Shown here one piece after another: positions 1 through 8,770 of a stretch of DNA of 9,090 nt. Numbering within the stretch: the first letter of the stretch is position 1; every line of letters begins with the position of its first letter. The notes below the pieces were generated by a model, which made no database searches, was not told where the DNA came from, and saw only the letters and a list, made by a program, of their open reading frames with translations. The stretch comes from an uncultured Planctomycetaceae bacterium (GTDB lineage Bacteria; Planctomycetota; Planctomycetia; Planctomycetales; Planctomycetaceae), in the NCBI GenBank assembly GCA_903823545.1, contig CAIJTL010000115.1, forward strand, positions 1 through 9,090, read 5' to 3'. A program made the translations under genes and the position numbers.

Positions 1-2
1 CA

Positions 3-230
3 TCGACCTCAGAGTCAGACTGGGCCACTGCAGTCCTCGGAATTATCGTCGGTGGTCTGGGAATTTGGTTCGCCCAAGCTTTTGGAAGAGGACGCTGGGA
101 GCCTGATACGCGCTACTTGTTCTCTTCGATTAGCTTAATCGTTTCATCGCTGCTAATCCCGATCACATTGCGGATTCTCGACCAACGAGTTGAGGTCACC
201 GAATACGACGACGGAGAGGAATTTCAATAA
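3..230 (+). CDS. C-terminal fragment of an unrecognised membrane protein
   Basis: An open frame runs from the left edge to a TAA stop and encodes the last 75 residues of a protein that begins outside the window. Two hydrophobic stretches are visible, about fragment residues 9-27 (rich in Gly, Ile, Val, Leu) and 38-58 (SSISLIVSSLLIPITLRIL). They are joined by a short charged loop (GRGRWEPDTRY) and followed by an acidic tail ending in EYDDGEEFQ. This pattern fits two transmembrane helices at the C-terminus of an inner-membrane protein. I do not recognise the family and assign no function. It is the only real gene on the plus strand here and converges on the oxidoreductase gene, with a hairpin starting directly after its stop. 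The coding call rests on an uninterrupted frame, a plausible membrane topology and the well-placed terminator. Confidence 0.6.
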   Translation, partial: STSESDWATAVLGIIVGGLGIWFAQAFGRGRWEPDTRYLFSSISLIVSSLLIPITLRILDQRVEVTEYDDGEEFQ

Positions 231-262
231 AAGTAGCCACGTCATTACGAACGTGGCTACTT
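231..262. terminator. Bidirectional hairpin terminator between convergent genes
   Basis: A perfect 12-bp inverted repeat, AAGTAGCCACGT (231-242) and ACGTGGCTACTT (251-262), encloses an 8-nt loop. It begins right after the stop of the plus-strand membrane gene and lies 25 nt past the stop of the minus-strand oxidoreductase. The position between two convergent stops and the perfect stem fit a shared terminator. The T-tracts are very short on both sides, so termination strength is uncertain. The arm contains GTAG, as do the repeat palindromes elsewhere in the window, so a repeat origin is possible. Confidence 0.7.
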
Positions 263-287
263 AGAAACTCAACTCAAACGACATCAA

Positions 288-1772
288 CTAATCCAACCGA
301 TAGCCTTCCGGGTACTTCGGCTTGATCAAGTCAGCGACGCGTGGCGTCTTGAGCGCCGCGAGGTTGGTCACCTTGAGAGCCTTGGCATCCCATTCGACCT
401 TCTCGCCCCATTCGCCCATGGAACCGTCGGCTCCACCGGTGGCGGCTGCCCAGACGGCGAGGTTGCCGAGCAGGATCGTTTCGGTGAGCGGGCCGGCTCG
501 GTCGACGAAGTTTGATTTGCAAATCTTCGGATCGTTGGCTCGCTTGGCCCGGAACAACTCGTACATGTTATTAAGGTCGTTGTTCCCCTTGTTCTCGGCC
601 TTCTCGTAATCGACTTTGACCTTCTCGACACCCTTCAGTTCGTAGTTACCGCAGTAATCGTCGGTGCTGTAGAAGGTCCCCTTCTCACCAACAATCATCA
701 CGCCACTGTCCGAGACCTTGGTGATACCGTGCTTCTCGAAGACTTCCATCGGAGGCTTATTACCCTTGCGGTCGTACCACCAGAATGGAATCGCTGGGCG
801 TTCCGATGTCTCTGGGAATTCGAACTTAATAACCGCGCTGGCCGGGAAGCTGTCGAAGTCATGACCGGTCGACTTGGCGACGACGGAGATCGGATCGCGC
901 AGTCCGCAGGAAGCGAACGGGACGGTCAACTGATGGCAGGCCATGTCGCCCAACGCGCCGCTGCCGAAGTCCCACCAGCCACGCCATTGGAACGTGTGAT
1001 AGATACCCGGCCAGAATTCGCGTTGAGGAGCCACGCCGATCCAGTTCTTCCAATCAACTCGCTCCATCGCCTTGGCGATTTCTTCCTTCTTCTTCGCGAC
1101 GAGCTTGTCAGCGTTTTCGGCGTCATCCTTCTTCGCCTGCTCGGCGAACTTGTCCAAAGTCATGCGGCGACCAGGACCTTGAGCCCAGACCGGACGGTTC
1201 GACCAAGCGAAGACTTCTTTCAATGTGCCGAGCACGCCCGACTTGATCTGGGCGATCGCTTCACGCGATGAGTCGAGCGCGGTTCCTTGATTACCCATCT
1301 GGGTGCAAACGCCGGTCTCTTTCGCGACCGTCGCCATCAATCGAGCTTCGTAGATCGTGCGAGTCAGCGGCTTCTGCGTGTAGCAACTGATCCCCAATCG
1401 CATCGCTTCCAACGTCGCCGGAGCGTGCATGTGGTCCGGAGTGCTGATCGTGCAGATGTCGATCTTCTTGCCGTACTTGGCGAGCAGTTCGCGGTAGTCA
1501 GTGAACTTCTCCGCGTTCTGGAACTTGCCGGACTTCCCTTTGCTTTCGAGCGTGTTTCGGTCCACATCGCAAATCGCAACGACGTTACCGAACTGCGACG
1601 CATGGTCGGAATCGCTTCCCCCTTTACCACCGACGCCGATGCTAGCGACGTTGATTTCCTCGTTGGCCGAGAGAGCCTGCTTGGAAAACACGACTCCGTG
1701 ACCGACATACGCGCCAACGCTGGCAACGGTCACGTTCTTCATAAAATCACGACGGGTCGATGGCTTGCGCAT
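288..1772 (-). CDS. Gfo/Idh/MocA family oxidoreductase with Tat signal
   Basis: Predicted NAD(P)-dependent oxidoreductase of the glucose-fructose oxidoreductase/inositol dehydrogenase/MocA family, 494 aa. The chosen ATG is preceded by GAGGAA about 9 nt upstream and puts a twin-arginine signal (STRRDFMKN, residues 5-13) at the N-terminus. A TTG 84 nt further upstream stays in frame but would bury that signal. An Ala-rich stretch ending near ALSA (33-36) could be the cleavage site, so export to the periplasm is likely. The Rossmann domain starts at about residue 40 with the glycine motif GVGGKG (46-51), followed by an acidic strand end (ICDVD, 67-71). QKP (133-135) replaces the usual EKP, keeping the lysine. 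GALGDMACH (272-280) holds the conserved histidine of the C-terminal domain. A charged Lys/Glu-rich segment (about 203-238) looks inserted before the WKNWIG motif. The substrate cannot be read from sequence; sugars or cyclitols are typical. The gene follows pyrH but probably forms its own unit. Confidence 0.9.
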   Translation of the reverse strand: MRKPSTRRDFMKNVTVASVGAYVGHGVVFSKQALSANEEINVASIGVGGKGGSDSDHASQFGNVVAICDVDRNTLESKGKSGKFQNAEKFTDYRELLAKYGKKIDICTISTPDHMHAPATLEAMRLGISCYTQKPLTRTIYEARLMATVAKETGVCTQMGNQGTALDSSREAIAQIKSGVLGTLKEVFAWSNRPVWAQGPGRRMTLDKFAEQAKKDDAENADKLVAKKKEEIAKAMERVDWKNWIGVAPQREFWPGIYHTFQWRGWWDFGSGALGDMACHQLTVPFASCGLRDPISVVAKSTGHDFDSFPASAVIKFEFPETSERPAIPFWWYDRKGNKPPMEVFEKHGITKVSDSGVMIVGEKGTFYSTDDYCGNYELKGVEKVKVDYEKAENKGNNDLNNMYELFRAKRANDPKICKSNFVDRAGPLTETILLGNLAVWAAATGGADGSMGEWGEKVEWDAKALKVTNLAALKTPRVADLIKPKYPEGYRLD

Positions 1773-1923
1773 ACCCAGAGTTCCTCGCTGAAAGTGAAAA
1801 TGAATCCCGGAAACCAAACGGGCGAAGACATTACCTTGCGTCGGAAGCCTTCGCAATCAACGCACATTGATCGGAAACGGCGTCGAGCGGGCGGCTTGTC
1901 TGCTTGGTCTTACCTTACAAGAT

Positions 1924-1946
1924 CACAGGCGAGCCGCCTGTGCTAC
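1924..1946 (-). repeat. GTAG-headed palindrome (REP-like), downstream of pyrH
   Basis: On the minus strand the tetranucleotide GTAG (1943-1946) is followed directly by an 8-bp perfect stem, CACAGGCG/CGCCTGTG, with a 3-nt GCT loop (1924-1942). It lies 5 nt beyond the pyrH stop. No T-tract follows, so it is a poor intrinsic terminator, although it may protect the 3' end of the mRNA. A GTAG head next to a palindrome is the known layout of REP elements mobilised by RAYT transposases. The two palindromes at the right end of the window share it, with an 8-bp stem and 3-nt loop. Family membership is inferred. Confidence 0.6.
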
Positions 1947-1951
1947 GAGTG

Positions 1952-2698
1952 CTAACTCTTGTCGATATCGGCGGCAGCGAGAACTCGTGTTCCTACTCGC
2001 TCGCCAGCAACAGCCCGTTCAACATTGCCGAGCTTCTTGTAGTTAAAGACGACGATTGGAATGTTGTGTTCCATGCAATGATGGATAGCGGTTGCATCCA
2101 TCACCTTCAGGTTCTGTCGCAAAAAGTCCTGGTAAGAAATCTCTGAATAGCGAACCGCATGCGGATTCTTTTCTGGATCTTCCGAGTAGATGCCATCGAC
2201 CTTCGTCGCTTTGAGAAGTACGTCTGCTTCGATCTCGCGAGCGCGCAACGCGGCGGCAGTGTCGGTCGTCACAAACGGGCTACCAGTCCCAGCGGCCAAG
2301 ACGACAACTCGTCCCTTTTCCAGATGACGAATACAGCGTCGACGAATGAACGGTTCCGCCACTCGCTCCATCTGAATTGCCGTTTGCAATCGAGTTTCAA
2401 CCCCGGCGTTTTCAAGAGCGTCCTGCAACGCGAGTCCGTTAATGACAGTCCCCAACATCCCCATGTAATGGGCTGTTGGCGTCTTTATCGCCGCACTGAC
2501 AGCAGCGAATTCTTTACCTCGCAGAATGTTCCCACCACCACAAACAATCGCGAGCTGCACTCCTTGATCAACGACTCGCTTGATCTGCTGACACATGGTC
2601 GTGATCTCGTCCATGTGAATTCCGGTTTCGCCCGGACGACAGAAACTTTGGCCGCTGATCTTCAACAGAACTCGTTTGTAAGGGCGATTGTCGGACAT
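1952..2698 (-). CDS. pyrH: UMP kinase (uridylate kinase)
   Basis: Bacterial UMP kinase of the amino-acid-kinase fold, 248 aa, close to the usual 235-250. It phosphorylates UMP to UDP with ATP in the cytoplasm, in pyrimidine nucleotide synthesis. Visible motifs in order are KISG (13-16, phosphate-binding loop), GGGNILRG (54-61), the [13 protein letters not shown] nucleotide-binding segment (137-149), [15 protein letters not shown] (158-172) and [20 protein letters not shown] (200-219). The ATG start is supported by AGGTGA about 6 nt upstream. Order and strand match the common rpsB-tsf-pyrH block, but 257 nt separates it from tsf and holds a strong terminator, so pyrH probably has its own promoter or depends on read-through. 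The following gene is not frr, the usual partner. The identification is secure. Confidence 0.97.
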   Translation of the reverse strand: MSDNRPYKRVLLKISGQSFCRPGETGIHMDEITTMCQQIKRVVDQGVQLAIVCGGGNILRGKEFAAVSAAIKTPTAHYMGMLGTVINGLALQDALENAGVETRLQTAIQMERVAEPFIRRRCIRHLEKGRVVVLAAGTGSPFVTTDTAAALRAREIEADVLLKATKVDGIYSEDPEKNPHAVRYSEISYQDFLRQNLKVMDATAIHHCMEHNIPIVVFNYKKLGNVERAVAGERVGTRVLAAADIDKS

Positions 2699-2741
2699 CG
2701 AAGGTCACCTGGAAATGAAGTGGGGAGGAAATTGATCGTTG

Positions 2742-2807
2742 GTTATTGGTTGTTGATCATTGGTCATTTCAAAATCACAAAATGACCAACGATCAATAAC
2801 CAATGAC
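2742..2807. repeat. Long imperfect inverted repeat in the tsf-pyrH gap
   Basis: Arms 2742-2769 and 2780-2807 match in inverted orientation at 25 of 28 positions around a 10-nt loop. Two of the three mismatches become G-U pairs in plus-strand RNA. The arms are built from repeated short words (TTGATC, TTGGT, TTATTGG), giving a low-complexity GGTTATTGG-type element. It sits 43 nt before the pyrH start on the minus strand and so would lie in or near the pyrH leader. I see no open frame of interest in it. Its function is unknown; it may be a dispersed intergenic repeat. Confidence 0.7.
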
Positions 2808-2812
2808 AAATC

Positions 2813-2846
2813 CCAACCCCCACCGAGCTTGCCTCGGTGGGGTTGG
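2813..2846. repeat. GC-rich palindrome in the tsf-pyrH gap
   Basis: A perfect 10-bp stem, CCCCACCGAG (2818-2827) with CTCGGTGGGG (2833-2842), has a 5-nt loop. One bulged C at 2817 lets the stem extend by four more pairs to 2813/2846. No clear T-tract follows on either strand; the minus strand continues GGATTTGTCATT. It may be a secondary terminator behind tsf or a dispersed palindrome. It lies only a few bases from the long inverted repeat, so the two may form one composite element. Confidence 0.6.
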
Positions 2847-2880
2847 CAGACATGACTCGATGATGGCTTATATTCTCGTA

Positions 2881-2913
2881 CAAAACAAAACAGGAGGCAC
2901 ATGAGCCTCCTGT
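2881..2913 (-). terminator. Rho-independent terminator of tsf
   Basis: On the minus strand a perfect 9-bp stem, ACAGGAGGC/GCCTCCTGT (arms at 2905-2913 and 2890-2898), with a 6-nt loop is followed at once by TTTTGTTTTG. It lies 43 nt past the tsf stop. The GC-rich stem with a T-rich tail is the textbook intrinsic terminator layout. It implies that most tsf transcripts end before pyrH. Confidence 0.9.
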
Positions 2914-2955
2914 TCGCTGACATTAATTGTTGCCATCCTAAAACGGAACGGCGAA

Positions 2956-3792
2956 TTAGCGACCGATCACCCAACGAGTGAAGTTGACCGCTTTCAGGCC
3001 AGATTCAGCCAAGGCTTGGCTGACGGTCTTTGATTGTTCCTTAGCAAATGGCTGGGAAATCAAAACACCTTGCTCGTTGTAGAACACATTCATCTGGCCA
3101 TCGACGATCTTGTCGATGATGTTGTCCGGCTTGCCCGACTTCTTAGCCTCACTTCGCAAACGTTCCCGTTCAGCATTCACAGCTTCCACCGGAAGTTGAT
3201 CAGGCAGAGTTGCCGTCGGCTTCATGGCCGCGACGTGCATCGCCACATCACGCAAAACAGGAGCAGTCTTGTTCTCGCCAGCAGCTTGAAACAACACCCC
3301 TTGCTTGCCGTCGTGATGCACGTACCCACCGACTGGTCCACTGACGCGAACAATGCGTGAAAGCACGATCTTCTCGCGAATCGAGTTGACCACGTCTTCG
3401 TAAAGATTATTCAGCGTCTTGCCAGGAGCCTCAGGCGCGGGCTGAGCCAGCAACGCTTCCGGGGAATCCGCACCAGGGCCGTTCAACAACTGCAACGCAC
3501 ATTGCCGAGCAAGAGAAACGAACGCTTCAGCACCGGCAACCGGGGCTGATTCGCATTGCAATTCGATCATCGCAGCTTCAGAACCATCCGCCTTCATTTC
3601 GACGACGATTCTGCCTTCCGAAGTCGCATTGTCAGCTCGTTTGAGCATCACCTTCTTGAATTTGCTCTTCAGGATTTCAACCGCTTTGTCCTGATCGCCA
3701 CCCGCTTCAGTCAAAGCTTGCTTGCAATCCATCAACGGCAAATTGGTCAACTCTCGCAGCGACTTAACTGATGCCGCAGTAATTTCAGCCAT
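2956..3792 (-). CDS. tsf: Translation elongation factor Ts
   Basis: EF-Ts, 278 aa (E. coli about 283), the cytoplasmic guanine-nucleotide exchange factor that regenerates EF-Tu-GTP. The N-terminal UBA-like domain is clear (residues 3-41, with LRELTNLPLMDCKQAL matching the family signature). The core domain follows from about residue 50, with a helical region (IIDKIVDGQMNVFYNE, 225-240) and a C-terminal QPFAKEQSKTV segment (247-257). The odd point is at residues 81-86. The canonical ETDFVA motif, whose Asp and Phe contact EF-Tu, reads ESAPVA, so Asp becomes Ala and Phe becomes Pro. The ATG is preceded by an excellent GAGGAGG about 7 nt upstream. It lies 144 nt after rpsB, with two hairpins between, and a strong terminator follows. 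The family assignment is secure; the effect of the motif change is not known from sequence. Confidence 0.96.
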   Translation of the reverse strand: MAEITAASVKSLRELTNLPLMDCKQALTEAGGDQDKAVEILKSKFKKVMLKRADNATSEGRIVVEMKADGSEAAMIELQCESAPVAGAEAFVSLARQCALQLLNGPGADSPEALLAQPAPEAPGKTLNNLYEDVVNSIREKIVLSRIVRVSGPVGGYVHHDGKQGVLFQAAGENKTAPVLRDVAMHVAAMKPTATLPDQLPVEAVNAERERLRSEAKKSGKPDNIIDKIVDGQMNVFYNEQGVLISQPFAKEQSKTVSQALAESGLKAVNFTRWVIGR

Positions 3793-3810
3793 ATTATTTC
3801 CTCCTCAAAA

Positions 3811-3843
3811 TCGAAAAGCGGTGACAGCTCCAGCCATCACCGC
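3811..3843 (-). terminator. Terminator-like hairpin (possible attenuator) before tsf
   Basis: On the minus strand GCGGTGA (3837-3843) pairs with TCACCGC (3818-3824), and inner GU/GC pairs can lengthen the stem. TTTTCGATTTT follows directly, and then the tsf Shine-Dalgarno GAGGAGG. The stem plus T-rich tail resembles an intrinsic terminator, yet it lies between rpsB and tsf, just upstream of the tsf ribosome-binding site. It could reduce tsf transcription relative to rpsB, or act as an RNA structure controlling tsf initiation. Confidence 0.6.
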
Positions 3844-3896
3844 AAGTTATTTTTCACTAACCGTGGTACGTTATTGAGCGAATAAGAAGACCTGAT

Positions 3897-3924
3897 GAAC
3901 GGAGCCGAATTCGCGACTCCGTTC
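3897..3924 (-). terminator. Hairpin after rpsB
   Basis: An 8-bp perfect inverted repeat, GAACGGAG (3897-3904) with CTCCGTTC (3917-3924), starts 12 nt past the rpsB stop. The 12-nt loop contains the small palindrome CGAATTCG. On the minus strand it is followed by ATCAGGTCTTCTTATT, which is only weakly T-rich. It is probably an mRNA 3'-end or processing structure, or a leaky terminator within the rpsB-tsf unit. Confidence 0.5.
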
Positions 3925-3936
3925 TCAATCAGTCAA

Positions 3937-4677
3937 CTAGCGTGACGGAACAGCTTTCGGCTCTTCCACAACACTGTCCTTGTTCGATCCGTCTGGAGTC
4001 CCCTTACCAGCTTGAACCGCTTCCGAAAGGTGTTGCAACACCAAGCGAATCGAGCGGATGCTGTCGTCGTTACCAGGAATCGGCAGGTCGACCAAGTCGG
4101 GATTGCTATCGGTATCGATCAGCGACACGACCTTGATCTTCATGATTGCGCATTCCTTCACGCAGTTATGCTCTTTCGTGGGGTCAATCACGACCACCGC
4201 TTCAGGCATCCGGTTCAGTGTGCGCATTCCGTTAAGGTTGCGGAAAATCTTTTCGCGTTCGCGACCAAGTGTCGACTGCATCTTCTTCGAGTACGAATTG
4301 ATTTCGCCGGTCGTGACCAAGGCTTCGAGTTCTTCCAACCGCTTCAGACGGTTACGAATCGTCCGGAAATTGGTAAACGTGCCACCGAGCCAGCGTTCAG
4401 AAACGAACGGCATTCCACAAGCTTGAGCCGCTTCGATAATCGGGTTTTGAGCTTGTCGCTTTGTACCGACGAAGAGGATCAAACTCCCCTGAGAAGCAAC
4501 CTTTTCGAGGTACTTCTTCGCTCGCAAGAGTCCGCGAACGGTCTCTTTGATATCGATAATGTGAATCTGGTTTCGCTTGCCGTAGATATACGGCCGCATT
4601 TTCGGGTTCCACTTGCTTGTGCGGTGCCCGAAGTGAACTCCAGCTTCCAGAATGTCTTTCACAACAATATTCGACAC
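3937..4677 (-). CDS. rpsB: 30S ribosomal protein S2
   Basis: Small-subunit ribosomal protein S2, 246 aa (E. coli 241), a late-assembling 30S protein that binds 16S rRNA and S1. The signature [19 protein letters not shown] occupies residues 9-27, followed by [16 protein letters not shown] (28-43), GTKRQAQ (71-77), [11 protein letters not shown] (94-104) and the conserved [10 protein letters not shown] (201-210). I chose a GTG start: it lies 5 nt after a GAGG Shine-Dalgarno and puts the S2 signature at the normal distance from the N-terminus. An in-frame ATG at 4794 would add 39 residues (rich in Arg and Glu) with no S2 character. The C-terminal tail after about residue 222 is the usual variable, charged extension. 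The 248 nt between tgt and this gene should hold its promoter and leader. In E. coli that leader mediates S2 autoregulation; no such element is demonstrable here. Confidence 0.95.
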   Translation of the reverse strand: MSNIVVKDILEAGVHFGHRTSKWNPKMRPYIYGKRNQIHIIDIKETVRGLLRAKKYLEKVASQGSLILFVGTKRQAQNPIIEAAQACGMPFVSERWLGGTFTNFRTIRNRLKRLEELEALVTTGEINSYSKKMQSTLGREREKIFRNLNGMRTLNRMPEAVVVIDPTKEHNCVKECAIMKIKVVSLIDTDSNPDLVDLPIPGNDDSIRSIRLVLQHLSEAVQAGKGTPDGSNKDSVVEEPKAVPSR

Positions 4678-4925
4678 GTTTTCCTCGGCTCCTTTCCACC
4701 TCTCACGGGCAGCCACTTCGTCCGAACCTCGGAAATCGAAGACCGCAGTTGCGAGAAGCACACTCTCTCTTGGAGAGCGTTCGAAAGATTTCAAAATGCC
4801 ACAATTAATCTGACGAGACTCACATCGAGCCTAGTTCAAGGGGCGGGATGGTACTGGTCGCCCGGAAGACCGTCAAACCACGAGTGAACCGATCTCGGCA
4901 ACACTCACCAGGGTCAGGCACGAGA
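4678..4925 (-). promoter_or_regulatory. Probable rpsB promoter and leader region
   Basis: This gap between tgt and rpsB contains no supported gene. It holds the GAGG ribosome-binding site (4683-4686 on the minus strand) and a small CTCTC/GAGAG hairpin with a TTG loop (4765-4777). On the minus strand a TTGAAC at about 4833-4838 is a possible -35 box, but no convincing -10 box lies at 16-18 nt. The promoter is inferred mainly from position, because ribosomal protein operons normally carry their own. Confidence 0.35.
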
Positions 4926-8071
<3,146 letters not shown>

Positions 8072-8087
8072 TTTCAACTCTCTATCG

Positions 8088-8100
8088 CGGGCTAAGCCCG
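8088..8100. repeat. Short perfect palindrome upstream of the fusion gene
   Basis: CGGGC (8088-8092), loop TAA, GCCCG (8096-8100), ending 17 nt before the ATG of the DUF116-prenyl synthetase gene. The flanks (ATCG and GAT) give partial further symmetry. It lies beside the presumed ribosome-binding region (GAGAG) and could affect initiation, or be a small dispersed palindrome. Confidence 0.45.
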
Positions 8101-8105
8101 ATTGT

Positions 8106-8130
8106 CGACTGTGAGCTCAACCCACAGTCG
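8106..8130. terminator. Hairpin after the HTH gene
   Basis: An 8-bp perfect stem, CGACTGTG (8106-8113) with CACAGTCG (8123-8130), has a 9-nt loop. It lies 24 nt past the stop of the HTH gene and about 35 nt before the fusion gene. No T-tract follows on the minus strand (ACAATCGGGC), so termination would be weak. It may instead be a dispersed palindrome or an mRNA-stabilising structure. Confidence 0.5.
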
Positions 8131-8154
8131 TGTTCGTGTTCCAGCAAGGCTCTT

Positions 8155-8490
8155 TCATTCTCTTTCAGCGACGACAAGCGAGCCGCCAACGATCGCCGAT
8201 AGACGATCAAGAATATCCGAGCGAAGCGTCCGATCCCCGGCGAGGAATTCACTCAGTTGTTGGACCGTGACTCCCGCCTCTGATGCAACCTGCGAAATAA
8301 GTCGGCCACTGTGGTGAATCGCCTGCCGCAACTGTCCGCTCAGTGAAGGTTCGTGCTGAGCTTCGTGCATTCGTTCCAGCTTGGCTTGAAGCTGCGGACG
8401 CTCCGCGGCAATGAGTTCGCGTTGGTGCTGCAAACGAGCCAATTGCTCGGGTGTCAGCGAGAAATTGGATTGGCGGTGTGTTGTCGTCAT
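8155..8490 (-). CDS. Small HTH protein, probable antitoxin
   Basis: A 111-aa protein in two parts. Residues 13-44 form a charged, probably coiled-coil helix (TPEQLARLQHQRELIAAERP). Residues about 53-106 form a helical Xre/Cro-like DNA-binding domain, with a helix-turn-helix at about 65-85 (ISQVASEAGVTVQQLSEFLAG) followed by DRTLRSDILDRLSAIVG. The ATG was chosen because MTTTHRQ leads directly into the helical segment. In-frame ATG (8505) and TTG (8517) codons lie upstream, the TTG overlapping the stop of the preceding gene. It starts 23 nt after the BrnT-like gene, in the same operon. That arrangement, plus a DNA-binding domain on one partner, suggests an antitoxin that represses its own operon, as HigA-like antitoxins do. 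A plain small regulator is the alternative. Confidence 0.75.
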   Translation of the reverse strand: MTTTHRQSNFSLTPEQLARLQHQRELIAAERPQLQAKLERMHEAQHEPSLSGQLRQAIHHSGRLISQVASEAGVTVQQLSEFLAGDRTLRSDILDRLSAIVGGSLVVAERE

Positions 8491-8513
8491 GGAACTTTCC
8501 CACATTGGCTGCT

Positions 8514-8768
8514 TCAAAATGATTCACCCGGCCGTGGAACTTCATACGCCGTTACCGGCAACAGCAGGATGTCGTCGATCTCTTCGTAGATACAGATGAC
8601 AAATCTCCCATCAATCGTCTCACCCCAAGCACACGGCAAACCTGTTGAATCACTAGCACCGACATCGTCAGGAGCGGAAACGACTTGTTCAAAATCTTCC
8701 GGAGCCACGTCGTGCTCGGCAAGATGTTCGATGATTTCGTCGGTCCACAAAAATTCGTAGTACGGCAC
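8514..8768 (-). CDS. BrnT-like small protein, probable toxin
   Basis: An 84-aa protein resembling the BrnT/RelE-like ribonuclease toxin fold. FLWTDEIIEHLAEHDVAPED (6-25) resembles the BrnT opening pattern of an aromatic strand and a helix ending in (K/E)H-(G/D)V. ETIDGRFVICIYEE (50-63) and ILLLPVTAYEV (67-77) supply the central strands, like the GR..VVY and RIISAR elements of BrnT. Catalytic residues cannot be assigned securely. The start is GTG, supported by AAGGAG 8 nt upstream, and it begins 2 nt after the stop of the cyclase-like gene, so its ribosome-binding site lies inside that gene. This suggests translational coupling. With the HTH gene behind it, the pair has the toxin-first layout of brnTA and higBA. 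It may also be a non-toxic homologue that has taken on another role. Confidence 0.72.
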   Translation of the reverse strand: MPYYEFLWTDEIIEHLAEHDVAPEDFEQVVSAPDDVGASDSTGLPCAWGETIDGRFVICIYEEIDDILLLPVTAYEVPRPGESF

Positions 8769-8770
8769 AC

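Noticed and set aside
729..1271. Plus-strand open frame of 180 codons
   Set aside because: Antisense to the conserved part of the oxidoreductase, with no domain.
1287..1955. Plus-strand open frame of 222 codons
   Set aside because: It lies antisense to the oxidoreductase gene and runs past its 5' end, with no recognisable domain. The minus-strand protein has clear motifs, so this is a shadow frame.
2705..2974. Minus-strand open frame of 89 codons in the tsf-pyrH gap
   Set aside because: It is made of the inverted repeat, the palindrome and the terminator sequence and overlaps the end of tsf; composition is not protein-like.
4800..4850. Sigma-70-like promoter for rpsB (TTGAAC box)
   Set aside because: No acceptable -10 box at normal spacing; mentioned only within the leader-region entry.
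4012..4887. Plus-strand open frame of 291 codons
   Set aside because: Antisense to rpsB, whose motifs are unmistakable; the plus frame shows no family features.
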